Assembly (NCBI GenBank): GCA_039808465.1
Contig: JBDHTA010000053.1
Span: forward strand, 1 to 23,874
Origin: Metarhizobium sp039808465
GTDB taxonomy: Bacteria; Pseudomonadota; Alphaproteobacteria; Rhizobiales; Rhizobiaceae
Direction of reading: 5' to 3'
DNA length: 23,874 bases
Of this stretch, positions 1 through 7,926 are shown piece by piece. Under the pieces are notes generated by a model. The model was not told the DNA's origin, did not search any database, and saw nothing but the letters and a program-made list of their open reading frames with translations. Position 1 is the stretch's first letter; every line of letters begins with the position of its first letter. A program made the position numbers and the translations under genes.

Positions 1-157
1 CGAGGCGGCGCAATTGTCGATCGGCGTTTCGGACAAGGTGACGCGGGTGTTTCAGGGGCTGCTGCTGTTCTTCGTGCTGTCCTGCGACACGCTGATCCAT
101 TATCGCATCCGGCTGGTGCTCGGCCGGTTGAAAGGTGCTACGGACGGAGCCGCCTGA
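1..157 (+). CDS. ABC transporter permease, 3' fragment (BMP-type importer, first permease)
   Basis: Only the last 51 codons are in the window, and the gene begins upstream. The reading frame runs from base 2 to a TGA at 155-157. The fragment contains a hydrophobic segment (FQGLLLFFVLSCD) followed by a basic tail (HYRIRLVLGRLKG), which looks like the last membrane helix and cytoplasmic tail of a BPD_transp_2 family permease. The next gene starts one base after its stop and encodes a second permease of the same class. BMP-type importers usually have two different permeases in tandem, and that arrangement is the main support. The assignment rests more on context than on the short sequence itself. 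Confidence 0.7.
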   Translation, partial: EAAQLSIGVSDKVTRVFQGLLLFFVLSCDTLIHYRIRLVLGRLKGATDGAA

Positions 158-158
158 C

Positions 159-1076
159 GTGATTATCGAAGCGATCATCCTGACGGTCATCACCGCCGCC
201 ACCCCGCTGGTTCTGGCCGCTCTTGGCGAACTGGTCACGGAACGCTCCGGCGTGCTCAATCTCGGCGTCGAGGGCATGATGATCATGGGCGCGGTCGGCG
301 CCTTCGCCGTGTCGCAGATCACCGGCAATCCCTATCTCGGCATGCTGGCGGGCATCGCCGCCGGGGCGCTGTTTTCGCTGCTGTTCGGCTTCCTGACGCT
401 GACGCTGGTGACCAACCAGGTGGCGACGGGACTGGCGCTCACCATTCTCGGCATCGGCGCTTCCGGCATGATCGGGGAGCCCTTCCTCGGCCTGCCCGGC
501 ATCAAGCTGCAACCGATTCCGATTCCGCTGCTGTCGTCCATTCCGGTCGTCGGGCCGATCCTGTTCCATCAGGATATCATTTTCTACCTGTCGATCCTGC
601 TGCTCATCGGCGTCAACTGGTTCCTGTTCCGCAGCCGCACCGGCCTGATGCTGCGCGCCATCGGCGACAATCACGGCTCGGCGCATGCGCTTGGCATTCA
701 TGTGATGCGGGTGCGCTATCTCAGCGTCATGTTCGGCGGCGCCTGCGCCGGACTTGCGGGCGCGCAGCTTTCGCTGGTCTATACCCCGCAATGGGTGGAG
801 GACATGTCGGCCGGGCGCGGCTGGATCGCGCTGGCGCTGGTGGTGTTTTCCTCCTGGCGGCCGTGGCGGGTGCTGGCGGGCGGCTATCTGTTCGGGGCGG
901 TCACCATCGGGCAGTTGCATGCGCAGGCGCTGGCCCTGAACCTGCCGTCGCAGTTTCTCTCGGCGCTGCCCTATGCGGCGACGATCGTCGTTCTCGTTCT
1001 CATTTCCCGCAATCGGCGCACGACGCTGATCAATACGCCCGCATCGCTCGGCAAGCCCTTCGTGCCGGACCGGTGA
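159..1076 (+). CDS. ABC transporter permease, second subunit of a BMP-type (nucleoside/purine) importer
   Basis: This is an integral inner-membrane permease of about 305 residues in the BPD_transp_2 family, the NupQ/YufQ-like half of a nucleoside or purine importer. The sequence is almost wholly hydrophobic, with about eight predicted membrane segments. It carries the family signature near the N terminus (LVTERSGVLNLGVEGMM) and the cytoplasmic coupling region FRSRTGLMLRAIGDN near the middle. I chose the GTG at 159 because GGAG lies at 146-149, nine bases upstream. A GTG at 135 in the same frame would add eight residues and overlap the preceding gene. It lies one base after the first permease and 37 bases before the binding-protein gene, so they form one operon. 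The ATPase gene is expected upstream of the window. The substrate is inferred from family and is not proven. Confidence 0.92.
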   Translation: MIIEAIILTVITAATPLVLAALGELVTERSGVLNLGVEGMMIMGAVGAFAVSQITGNPYLGMLAGIAAGALFSLLFGFLTLTLVTNQVATGLALTILGIGASGMIGEPFLGLPGIKLQPIPIPLLSSIPVVGPILFHQDIIFYLSILLLIGVNWFLFRSRTGLMLRAIGDNHGSAHALGIHVMRVRYLSVMFGGACAGLAGAQLSLVYTPQWVEDMSAGRGWIALALVVFSSWRPWRVLAGGYLFGAVTIGQLHAQALALNLPSQFLSALPYAATIVVLVLISRNRRTTLINTPASLGKPFVPDR

Positions 1077-1113
1077 ACCCCGATCGAACCTCAACCCCCT
1101 GAAAGGTGAAATT

Positions 1114-2187
1114 ATGAGAAAACTCACCCTTGCGCTTGCAGCCGCTGCTGCAACCCTTATCGGCACGGCGGCGACCGCCTCGGCTGCCGACAAGACCAAG
1201 GTCTGTTTCGTTTATGTCGGCTCGAAGACCGATGGCGGCTATTCCGAAGGCCATGACCGCGGCCGTCAGGAGCTGGAAAAGGCGCTCGGCGACAAGATCG
1301 AGACCGCCTATCTGGAAAAGGTGCCGGAAGGCCCGGATGCCGAGCGCGCCATCGAGCGCATGGCCCGGTCCGGCTGCGGGCTGGTGTTCACCACCTCCTT
1401 CGGCTTCATGGACGCCACCATCAAGGTTGCCCAGAAGTTCCCGGACATCAAGTTCGAGCACGCCACCGGCTTCAAGACGGCCGCCAATGTCGGCACCTAC
1501 AATGCCCGTTTCTATGAAGGCCGTTATATTCAGGGCGTGATCGCCGCCAAGATGTCGAAGGCAGGCGTTGCCGGTTACATCGCCTCCTTCCCGATTCCGG
1601 AAGTGGTGATGGGCATCAACGCCTTCGTTCTCGGCGCGCGCACCGTCAACCCGGATTTCAAGATCAAGGTGGTCTGGGCCAACACCTGGGCCGACCCCGG
1701 CAAGGAAGCCGATGCCGCCAAGGCGCTGGCCGATCAGGGCGTCGACATCCTGACGCAGCACACCGACACCACCGCGCCGATGCAGGTGGCCGCCGAGCGC
1801 GGCATCAAGGCCTTCGGCCAGGCATCGGACATGATCGCCGCCGGGCCTGAGACGCAGTTGACCGCCATCGTCGACACCTGGGGCGCCTATTACATCAAGC
1901 GCACGCAGGCGGTGATCGACGGCACCTGGAAGCCGGAGCAGATCTGGGACGGCCTCAAGGACGGCATCCTGACCATGGCCCCCTACACCAACATGCCCGA
2001 CGACGTGAAGAAGCTGGCCGAAGACACCGAAGCCAGGATCAAGTCGGGCGAACTGCATCCCTTCACCGGCCCGGTGAAGAAGCAGGACGGCAGCGAATGG
2101 CTGAAGGCTGGGGAAACCTCCGACGACGGCACGCTGCTCGGCATGAACTTCTACGTCGAAGGCGTGGACGACAAGCTGCCGCAGTAA
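1114..2187 (+). CDS. BMP family ABC transporter substrate-binding protein (purine/nucleoside type)
   Basis: This is a periplasmic substrate-binding protein of 357 residues in the basic membrane protein (BMP/PnrA-like) family. It has a signal peptide at residues 1-24 (basic MRK start, alanine-rich core, TASA cleavage site) and then the family's first strand and ligand loop (VCFVYVGSKTDGGYSEGHDRG, residues 30-50). Residues around 190 (VVWANTWADPGKEADAAKAL) and ILTQHTDTTAPMQVA are also typical. A ribosome site, AAGGTG, lies just upstream of the ATG. There is no lipobox cysteine, so it should be free in the periplasm. It is the last gene of the importer operon and ends in front of a strong terminator. 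Families of this type bind nucleosides, purine bases or related ligands, and the exact ligand cannot be read from the sequence. Confidence 0.93.
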   Translation: MRKLTLALAAAAATLIGTAATASAADKTKVCFVYVGSKTDGGYSEGHDRGRQELEKALGDKIETAYLEKVPEGPDAERAIERMARSGCGLVFTTSFGFMDATIKVAQKFPDIKFEHATGFKTAANVGTYNARFYEGRYIQGVIAAKMSKAGVAGYIASFPIPEVVMGINAFVLGARTVNPDFKIKVVWANTWADPGKEADAAKALADQGVDILTQHTDTTAPMQVAAERGIKAFGQASDMIAAGPETQLTAIVDTWGAYYIKRTQAVIDGTWKPEQIWDGLKDGILTMAPYTNMPDDVKKLAEDTEARIKSGELHPFTGPVKKQDGSEWLKAGETSDDGTLLGMNFYVEGVDDKLPQ

Positions 2188-2196
2188 GCTGACAGA

Positions 2197-2230
2197 AAAA
2201 CCCCGCCAGAAGCGCTTCCGGCGGGGTTTT
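2197..2230. terminator. Bidirectional rho-independent terminator between the importer operon and gph
   Basis: An 11-bp perfect stem is formed by AAAACCCCGCC (2197-2207) and GGCGGGGTTTT (2220-2230). The 12-base interior itself contains the self-complementary GAAGCGCTTC. The A/T ends give a T tract on both strands, so the element can stop the importer operon (stop at 2187) and the convergent gph (stop at 2242). Confidence 0.9.
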
Positions 2231-2241
2231 GGTATCCGCAA

Positions 2242-2916
2242 TCAGCGGCGGATCAGGTCGCGGGCAAGCTGCGGCGTCAGCTCGTCGAAATGATGGATGA
2301 TATGGTCGGGCTCGAAGCTTTCGATCGGCGCATCCGAATAGCCGAAGGGCACGCCCAGCACCGGCATCCCGGCATTGCGGGCCACCAGAAAATCGTTGAG
2401 GCTGTCGCCCACCATCAGCGTCCCGCCCGTCTGGCCGCCCGCCCGCTCCACCGTGCCGGTCAGATGCGCGGCGTCGGGCTTGCGCACCGTAAAGGTGTCG
2501 CCGCCGGTGATCGCCGCGAATCGGCCGATCAGCCCGAGCCCATCCAGCAGGCGGCGGGCCAGCGCCTCCGGCTTGTTGGTGCAGACGGCAAGCCGGAAGC
2601 CTTCGCCGGAAAGCCGGTCGAGCGCCGCCTCAAGGCCCGGATAGGGGCGGCTTTCGCCCGGCATGGTCTCGCCATAATGGGCGAGGAAGCGCTGCATCAT
2701 CGGCGGAAACTCCGCTTCCGTCAGCGGCTTGCCGCGCAGCTTGAAGGCGCGCTCGATCATGGCTTTCGCGCCATGGCCGACGAGATAGGTGAGGTCGCCA
2801 TAGCCCACCGGCTCCAGATCGGCGGCGGCGATGGTGTGGTTCAGGCTGGCGACGAGATCGGGCGCGGTATCGACAAGCGTTCCGTCGAGATCGAAGACGA
2901 CGAGGGGAGATGGCAC
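2242..2916 (-). CDS. gph: Phosphoglycolate phosphatase (HAD superfamily)
   Basis: This cytoplasmic HAD hydrolase of 224 residues is predicted to dephosphorylate 2-phosphoglycolate, made during DNA repair or by oxygenase side reactions. Motif I is FDLDGTLVDTAPDL (nucleophile D9, acid/base D11). Motif II is CTNK (T113). Motif III is the lysine of RKPD (K146). Motif IV is GDSLND (D171 and D175, Mg binding). The helical cap (VGHGAKAMIERAF) matches the PGP family. I place the start at the GTG at 2916, because GGAG on the minus strand (plus-strand 2926-2929) sits nine bases upstream. A GTG at 2931 would add five residues but has no clear ribosome site. It converges with the importer operon and is divergent from rpiA. 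Other HAD phosphatases of similar length cannot be fully excluded. Confidence 0.92.
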   Translation of the reverse strand: MPSPLVVFDLDGTLVDTAPDLVASLNHTIAAADLEPVGYGDLTYLVGHGAKAMIERAFKLRGKPLTEAEFPPMMQRFLAHYGETMPGESRPYPGLEAALDRLSGEGFRLAVCTNKPEALARRLLDGLGLIGRFAAITGGDTFTVRKPDAAHLTGTVERAGGQTGGTLMVGDSLNDFLVARNAGMPVLGVPFGYSDAPIESFEPDHIIHHFDELTPQLARDLIRR

Positions 2917-3111
2917 GGCGCGTTGCTCCACGATAAATAGAGTTGGTGTCTTCTTGCCGGATTATGGGATGGAGCGGCGCAATACAATCGCGATCTTCAG
3001 GCGCGCAACCGTTGTTTTCGTCTCCGCCGCGATTTCTTTGCAGGGGACTTTCGTTCGGCGTTGCGGGCGTGTAAACAGCTTTCAACGCAACGGATCGGGA
3101 GCTTGTGGCGC

Positions 3112-3810
3112 ATGGACGCCCGCGAAATGAAGATCAGGGCCGCCGCGACGGCGCTCGAACATGTCGAAGACGGCATGAGGCTGGGGATCGGAACCGGATC
3201 GACCGCGGAGGAATTCGTCAGATTGCTTGCGGAAAAGGTGGCAGGCGGCCTTCGCGTGGAAGGCGTTCCCACCTCCGAGCGCACCGCCCGGCTTTGCGTC
3301 GAACTCGGCGTGCCCCTGAAATCGCTTGATGAGCTGCCCGAGCTGGATCTGACTATCGACGGCGCCGACGAGATCGATCCGGCGCTGAATCTCACCAAGG
3401 GCGGCGGCGGCGCGCTGCTGCGCGAAAAGATCGTCGCCAGCGCCTCCACCCGCATGATCGTCATCGCCGATGAAAGCAAGCTGGTCGGGACGCTCGGCGC
3501 CTTTCCGCTGCCGATCGAGATCAATTCCTTCGGGCAGGTGGCGACGCGCATCGCGGTGGAAAAGCTGGCTTCGCGCCTCGGCCTTTCCGGTGACATGAAG
3601 CTGCGCGCCTCCGGCGACGGCTTGTTCACCACCGATGGCGGCCATCTTATTCTCGATGCATCTTTTGGCCGCATTCCTGATGCAGAGGCGCTTGCAAGCG
3701 CGTTGAATTCGATACCCGGTGTGGTGGAGCACGGGCTGTTCATAAACATGGCAACGCTTGCCGTTATCGCGGGCCCGTCGGGCGCGAGAACGCTGGAAGC
3801 GAAAAAGTGA
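3112..3810 (+). CDS. rpiA: Ribose-5-phosphate isomerase A
   Basis: This cytoplasmic enzyme of 232 residues interconverts ribose 5-phosphate and ribulose 5-phosphate in the non-oxidative pentose phosphate pathway. The phosphate-binding loop GIGTGSTAEEF is at residues 25-35, the DGADE motif at 83-87 and KGGGGALLREKI at 96-107. These place the E. coli active-site equivalents at D83, D86, K96 and E105. Length and motif order match the family. I chose the ATG at 3112 (MDAREMK, with GGGAG at 3097-3101). An upstream TTG at 3061 would add an unconserved leader. The DUF2059 gene follows after 14 bases, which suggests co-transcription. Confidence 0.97.
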   Translation: MDAREMKIRAAATALEHVEDGMRLGIGTGSTAEEFVRLLAEKVAGGLRVEGVPTSERTARLCVELGVPLKSLDELPELDLTIDGADEIDPALNLTKGGGGALLREKIVASASTRMIVIADESKLVGTLGAFPLPIEINSFGQVATRIAVEKLASRLGLSGDMKLRASGDGLFTTDGGHLILDASFGRIPDAEALASALNSIPGVVEHGLFINMATLAVIAGPSGARTLEAKK

Positions 3811-3824
3811 CAGGAGCATCATTC

Positions 3825-4358
3825 ATGAAAAATTTCGGGGTCGTCCGCCGCCTTGCCGTCGGCGCCATTCTCCTTTCCAGCGCCGCCATCGTGGCGCCGG
3901 CCCACGCGGATGATGTCAGCGAGGAGCAGATCGCGGCGGCCAAGGCCACCGTCCAGTCGCTGAACCTCACGGTGCCGTTCGACCGCATCCTGCCGAACGT
4001 CGCCGAGCAGTTGAAGTCGCAGCTCATCCAGGCTTCGCCGAACTTCACCGACATCATCACTGCGACGGTGGATGAAAAGGCGCTGGCGCTGGCGCCGCGC
4101 CGCGGCGATCTGGAGCGCGAGGTCGCCCGCATCTATGCCAACACCTTCACGCTGGAAGAATTGAAGGCGATCACCGCTTTCTATCATTCGGATGTGGGCA
4201 AAAAGCTGCTGAAGGATGGCCCGGTCGCCACCCGCGAAATGATGAAGGCCGCCGATATCTGGGCCGCAGGCATTTCCCGCGATCTCGCCAAGGAAGCCGA
4301 CGCCTCGCTGGAAAAGCAGATCGGTTCGCAGGCCAAGGCTCCCGAGCCGCAGCAATAA
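3825..4358 (+). CDS. Secreted DUF2059 domain protein
   Basis: The product is 177 residues with a signal peptide at residues 1-28 (MKNFGVVRR start, hydrophobic core, cleavage after AHA). The mature part is mostly helical and matches DUF2059: a helix pair around VAEQLKSQLIQASPNF, then the conserved IYANTFTLEELKAITAFYHSDVGKKLL region at about 105-131. It has no cysteines and no recognisable catalytic residues. The ATG at 3825 is preceded by AGGAG at 3812-3816. A GTG at 3807 in frame would overlap rpiA and spoil the signal peptide. It is probably translated from the rpiA transcript and is followed by its own terminator. It is expected in the periplasm; the function of this family is not known to me. 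Confidence 0.93.
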   Translation: MKNFGVVRRLAVGAILLSSAAIVAPAHADDVSEEQIAAAKATVQSLNLTVPFDRILPNVAEQLKSQLIQASPNFTDIITATVDEKALALAPRRGDLEREVARIYANTFTLEELKAITAFYHSDVGKKLLKDGPVATREMMKAADIWAAGISRDLAKEADASLEKQIGSQAKAPEPQQ

Positions 4359-4382
4359 GCGCTTCGCGCCGCAAAAAATCGG

Positions 4383-4412
4383 AAGCCCGGTTCACGCCGG
4401 GCTTTTCTTTTG
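4383..4412 (+). terminator. Rho-independent terminator after the rpiA-DUF2059 unit
   Basis: The 8-bp stem is AAGCCCGG (4383-4390) with CCGGGCTT (4397-4404), a six-base loop, and a T-rich run (TTTTCTTTT) after it. It lies about 25 bases after the DUF2059 stop and separates that unit from gor, so gor needs its own promoter or read-through. Confidence 0.88.
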
Positions 4413-4464
4413 TCCGGCAAAATTCCTATATGCCTGTCATATCGTCTTGCCGAGGGAGTGCGCC

Positions 4465-5850
4465 ATGCCGTCTTATGATTACGACCTGTTTGTCATCGGC
4501 GGCGGCTCCGGCGGCGTGCGCGCCGGGCGCGTCGCGGCCTCGCTCGGCAAGAAGGTCGCCATCGCCGAGGAATACCGCTTCGGCGGCACCTGCGTCATTC
4601 GCGGCTGCGTGCCGAAGAAGCTGTTCGTCTATGCCTCGCAATATGGCGAGCATTTCGAGGATGCGGCGGGCTTCGGCTGGAACGTTGGCGAACATTCCTT
4701 CGACTGGGGCAAGCTGATCGCCGCCAAGGACAAGGAAATCGACCGTCTCGAAGGGCTTTACCGCACCGGGCTGGAAAAGGCCGGGACGGAGATATTCGAA
4801 AGCCGCGCCGAACTGGTCGACGCCCATACCGTCCGCCTGACGAAGACCGGCCGGACGGTCAGCGCCGAACATATCATCATCGCGACGGGCGGCGTGCCGA
4901 ACCCGCATGCGGATCTGCCGGGCTATGATCTCTGCATTTCCTCGAACGAGGCGTTCCATCTGGAAAAGCTGCCGAAATCCATCGTGATTGCGGGCGGCGG
5001 CTATATCGCCGTCGAATTCGCCAATATCTTCCACGGGCTCGGCGTCGAGACCACGCTGATCTATCGCGGCCAGGAAATCCTTTCCCGTTTCGACGGCGAT
5101 CTGAGACGCGGCCTGCATACGGCGATGACGGCGAAGGGCATCCGCATTCTGTTGCAGGATATCCTGACCGGCGTTGCCCGTGACGGCGATGGGCTTTCGG
5201 TGGAAACGAAGAGCAACGGCACGCTGAAGGTGGACACGGTGATGCTGGCGCTTGGCCGCGATCCCAACACCAGGGGGCTGGGGCTGGAGGCGGCGGGCGT
5301 CGAGACCGACGCGCGGGGCGCCATCATCGTCGACGGGTATTCGCGCAGCAGCGTTCCCAATATCTTCGCGCTGGGCGATGTCACCGACCGCGTGCAACTG
5401 ACGCCGGTGGCGATCCATGAGGCCATGTGCTTCATCGAGACCGTTTACCGCGATAACCCGACGAAACCGGATCACGACCTGATCGCCACCGCCGTCTTCT
5501 CGCAGCCGGAAATCGGCACGGTCGGGCTATCGGAAGAGGCGGCGGCCGCGAAATACCGCGAGATCGAGGTTTACCGCGCCGAATTCCGGCCGATGAAGGC
5601 GACGCTTTCCGGCCGCGCCGAGCGGATGATGATGAAGCTGATCGTCAATGCCGCCGACCGCAAGGTGATCGGCGCCCATATCCTCGGTCACGACGCGGGG
5701 GAAATGGCCCAGCTTCTCGGCATCACGCTGAAGGCGGGCTGCACCAAGGACGATTTCGACCGCACCATGGCCGTGCATCCCACCGCCGCCGAAGAGCTGG
5801 TGACGATGTACAATCCGAGCTACCGCATCCGCGATGGCGAGCGGATTTGA
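4465..5850 (+). CDS. gor: Glutathione-disulfide reductase
   Basis: This 461-residue cytoplasmic flavoenzyme reduces glutathione disulfide with NADPH. The FAD-binding GGGSGG is at residues 12-17. The redox-active pair is C43 and C48 in GGTCVIRGCVPKK. The second Rossmann fold is AGGGYIAVEFA with a following YRGQEILSRFD, consistent with NADPH. The FAD segment FALGDVT and the C-terminal HPTAAEE (H438, E443, the active-site base pair of the partner subunit) are intact. I chose the ATG at 4465 with AGGGAG at 4453-4458; a TTG at 4447 is less likely. It stands alone between the terminator upstream and aroG. Trypanothione or mycothione reductases share the fold, but the alphaproteobacterial setting favours glutathione. 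Confidence 0.96.
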   Translation: MPSYDYDLFVIGGGSGGVRAGRVAASLGKKVAIAEEYRFGGTCVIRGCVPKKLFVYASQYGEHFEDAAGFGWNVGEHSFDWGKLIAAKDKEIDRLEGLYRTGLEKAGTEIFESRAELVDAHTVRLTKTGRTVSAEHIIIATGGVPNPHADLPGYDLCISSNEAFHLEKLPKSIVIAGGGYIAVEFANIFHGLGVETTLIYRGQEILSRFDGDLRRGLHTAMTAKGIRILLQDILTGVARDGDGLSVETKSNGTLKVDTVMLALGRDPNTRGLGLEAAGVETDARGAIIVDGYSRSSVPNIFALGDVTDRVQLTPVAIHEAMCFIETVYRDNPTKPDHDLIATAVFSQPEIGTVGLSEEAAAAKYREIEVYRAEFRPMKATLSGRAERMMMKLIVNAADRKVIGAHILGHDAGEMAQLLGITLKAGCTKDDFDRTMAVHPTAAEELVTMYNPSYRIRDGERI

Positions 5851-5976
5851 GGGGGCTTTCGCCCCGCGTTTTCATGGCCTGATTTGGCTATGCAAGCGCT
5901 AACGAAAGGTTTATAAGCCCGCATCCAAACCGGAAAGGGCATTGCGTTCGCATTTGCAATAGGACAGGTGAGTAAA

Positions 5977-7356
5977 ATGGCACAGAATTGGACCCCGAAT
6001 AGCTGGCGGAACAAACCCATCCAGCAGGTTCCGGACTATCCGGATCAGGCGGCTCTCGAAGCCGCGGAGGCCCAGCTCGCCACCTATCCGCCGCTCGTTT
6101 TCGCCGGTGAAGCCCGCCGCCTGACCAAAGCGCTCGCCAATGTCGCCGATGGCAACGGCTTCCTGCTGCAAGGTGGCGATTGCGCCGAAAGCTTTGCCGA
6201 GCATGGCGCCGACAATATCCGCGACTTCTTCCGCGCCTTCCTGCAAATGGCCGTCGTGCTGACGTTCGGCGCCCAGCAGCCGGTCGTCAAGGTCGGCCGC
6301 ATCGCGGGCCAGTTCGCCAAGCCGCGCTCCTCCAATGTCGAGAAGCAGGGCGATGTCTCGCTGCCGAGCTATCGCGGCGATATCATCAACGGCATCGAAT
6401 TCACCGAGGAAGCCCGCATTCCGCGCCCCGAGCGCCAGCTCGAAGCCTATCGCCAGTCGGCGGCGACGCTGAACCTGCTGCGCGCCTTCGCCATGGGCGG
6501 TTATGCCAACCTCGAAAACGTGCATCAGTGGATGCTCGGCTTCGTCAAGGACAGCCCGCAGGCCGAGCGTTACCGCAAGCTGGCGGCGCGCATCACCGAA
6601 ACCATGGATTTCATGAAGGCGATCGGCATCAGCTCGGACAACAATCCGAGCCTGCGCGAGACCGATTTCTTCACCAGCCACGAGGCGCTGCTGCTCGGCT
6701 ACGAACAGGCGCTGACGCGCATCGATTCGACCTCCGGCGACTGGTACGCCACCTCCGGCCACATGATCTGGATCGGCGACCGCACCCGCCAGCCCGACCA
6801 CGCGCATATGGAATATTGCCGTGGCATCCGCAATCCGATCGGCCTGAAATGCGGCCCGTCGCTGACGGCGGATGGCCTGATGGAGCTGATCGACATCCTC
6901 AACCCGGCCAATGAGGCGGGCCGCCTGACGCTGATCTGCCGTTTCGGCCATGACAAGGTTGCCGAGCACCTGCCGCGCCTCATCCGCGCTGTCGAGCGCG
7001 AGGGCCGCAAGGTCGTGTGGTCCTGCGATCCGATGCATGGCAACACGATCACGCTCAACAACTACAAGACCCGGCCCTTCGAGCGGGTTCTGTCGGAAGT
7101 CGAAAGCTTCTTCCAGATCCACCGCGCCGAAGGCACGCATCCGGGCGGCATCCATGTCGAAATGACCGGCAAGGACGTGACCGAATGCACCGGCGGCGCC
7201 CGCGCCGTTTCGGCCGAGGATTTGCAGGATCGCTACCACACCCATTGCGATCCGCGTCTCAATGCCGATCAGGCGCTGGAACTGGCTTTCCTGCTTGCCG
7301 AACGCATGAAGGGCGCCATGGACGAGAAGAAGCTGGCGGCCGCCGCAAGCGCCTGA
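5977..7356 (+). CDS. aroG: Class II 3-deoxy-7-phosphoheptulonate (DAHP) synthase
   Basis: This cytoplasmic enzyme of 459 residues joins phosphoenolpyruvate and erythrose 4-phosphate in the first step of the shikimate pathway. It is the class II (plant/Mycobacterium-like) form. The start MAQNWTPNSWRNKPIQQVPDY is typical, the metal-binding cysteine is C69 in LLQGGDCAESF, and VVWSCDPMHGNT and GGIHVEMTGKDVTECTGG complete the active site. Length is normal. I took the ATG at 5977; a GTG at 5968 would add three residues but leaves little room for a ribosome site. No leader peptide or attenuator is visible in the 126 bases upstream. A strong terminator follows. Class II enzymes are often feedback regulated by aromatic amino acids, but this cannot be judged here. 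Confidence 0.96.
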   Translation: MAQNWTPNSWRNKPIQQVPDYPDQAALEAAEAQLATYPPLVFAGEARRLTKALANVADGNGFLLQGGDCAESFAEHGADNIRDFFRAFLQMAVVLTFGAQQPVVKVGRIAGQFAKPRSSNVEKQGDVSLPSYRGDIINGIEFTEEARIPRPERQLEAYRQSAATLNLLRAFAMGGYANLENVHQWMLGFVKDSPQAERYRKLAARITETMDFMKAIGISSDNNPSLRETDFFTSHEALLLGYEQALTRIDSTSGDWYATSGHMIWIGDRTRQPDHAHMEYCRGIRNPIGLKCGPSLTADGLMELIDILNPANEAGRLTLICRFGHDKVAEHLPRLIRAVEREGRKVVWSCDPMHGNTITLNNYKTRPFERVLSEVESFFQIHRAEGTHPGGIHVEMTGKDVTECTGGARAVSAEDLQDRYHTHCDPRLNADQALELAFLLAERMKGAMDEKKLAAAASA

Positions 7357-7378
7357 TCTGTCCGTCAGGGAAATATCG

Positions 7379-7408
7379 AAAACCGGGTCCATGCGGCCCG
7401 GTTTTTTT
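7379..7408 (+). terminator. Rho-independent terminator of aroG
   Basis: AAAACCGGG (7379-7387) pairs with CCCGGTTTT (7397-7405) around a nine-base loop and runs into seven T residues (7402-7408). It begins about 22 bases after the aroG stop. Confidence 0.9.
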
Positions 7409-7497
7409 ATGCGTCGCGCTGATGATGAGTATCAATCGAATGAACTGGACGCGGCGGGCGAAACGCGGCACCATCCCGCCGCCAGAGGGAGATGAGA

Positions 7498-7917
7498 ATG
7501 AGCGACCAACATGAAGGATCGTGCCTGTGCGGCGCGGTGCGGTTTCGCACCAAAGGCGCTTTGCGCGAGATCGTTGCCTGCCATTGCGGCCAGTGCCGCA
7601 AGCAGACCGGCCTTTACTACGCGGCGACCAATGTGAGGAAAACCGCGCTGGAAATCGAGGGCGCGGATGCGATCACCTGGTACAAGGCCAGCAGTTTTGC
7701 CCGGCGCGGCTTTTGCGGCACCTGCGGTTCCGCCCTGTTCTGGGAAGCGGAGGAGGGCGATTTCATCTCCATTCTCGCCGGGGCCTTCGACACGCCGCTC
7801 GATGTGCGCATCGAGCGGCATATCTTCTGCGCCGACAAGGCCGCCTTCTACGAGATTAACGGCGATGTGCCGCAATATGCGCAGGGGTCGCCGGGCCTTG
7901 CCGTTGCTGCGCCGTAA
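7498..7917 (+). CDS. GFA (glutathione-dependent formaldehyde-activating/CENP-V) family zinc protein
   Basis: This small cytoplasmic protein of 139 residues has the full set of GFA cysteines. C9 and C11 are in GSCLCGAVRF, C28, C30 and C33 in CHCGQCRKQTG, and C73 and C76 in GFCGTCGSALF, expected to hold two zinc ions. GFA proteins were named for an enzyme that joins glutathione and formaldehyde, but most members, including this one, have no tested activity. I chose the ATG at 7498 because GAGGGAG at 7485-7491 is well spaced for it. The ATG at 7492 touches that site. It is a single gene between the aroG terminator and a convergent gene. No formaldehyde dehydrogenase gene is near. Confidence 0.9.
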   Translation: MSDQHEGSCLCGAVRFRTKGALREIVACHCGQCRKQTGLYYAATNVRKTALEIEGADAITWYKASSFARRGFCGTCGSALFWEAEEGDFISILAGAFDTPLDVRIERHIFCADKAAFYEINGDVPQYAQGSPGLAVAAP

Positions 7918-7926
7918 CGCGGCGCT

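Noticed and set aside
1030..2241. A 403-codon minus-strand open frame opposite the BMP gene
   Set aside because: The plus-strand product has a signal peptide and family motifs; the antisense product has none. It also runs through the terminator.
4426..5475. A 349-codon minus-strand open frame
   Set aside because: It is antisense to gor and has low-complexity shadow composition.
5851..5976. Possible attenuator or leader peptide before aroG
   Set aside because: No short frame rich in aromatic codons and no paired hairpins with a T tract were seen.
5911..7392. A 493-codon minus-strand open frame
   Set aside because: It is antisense to aroG across its whole length and has no recognisable domain.
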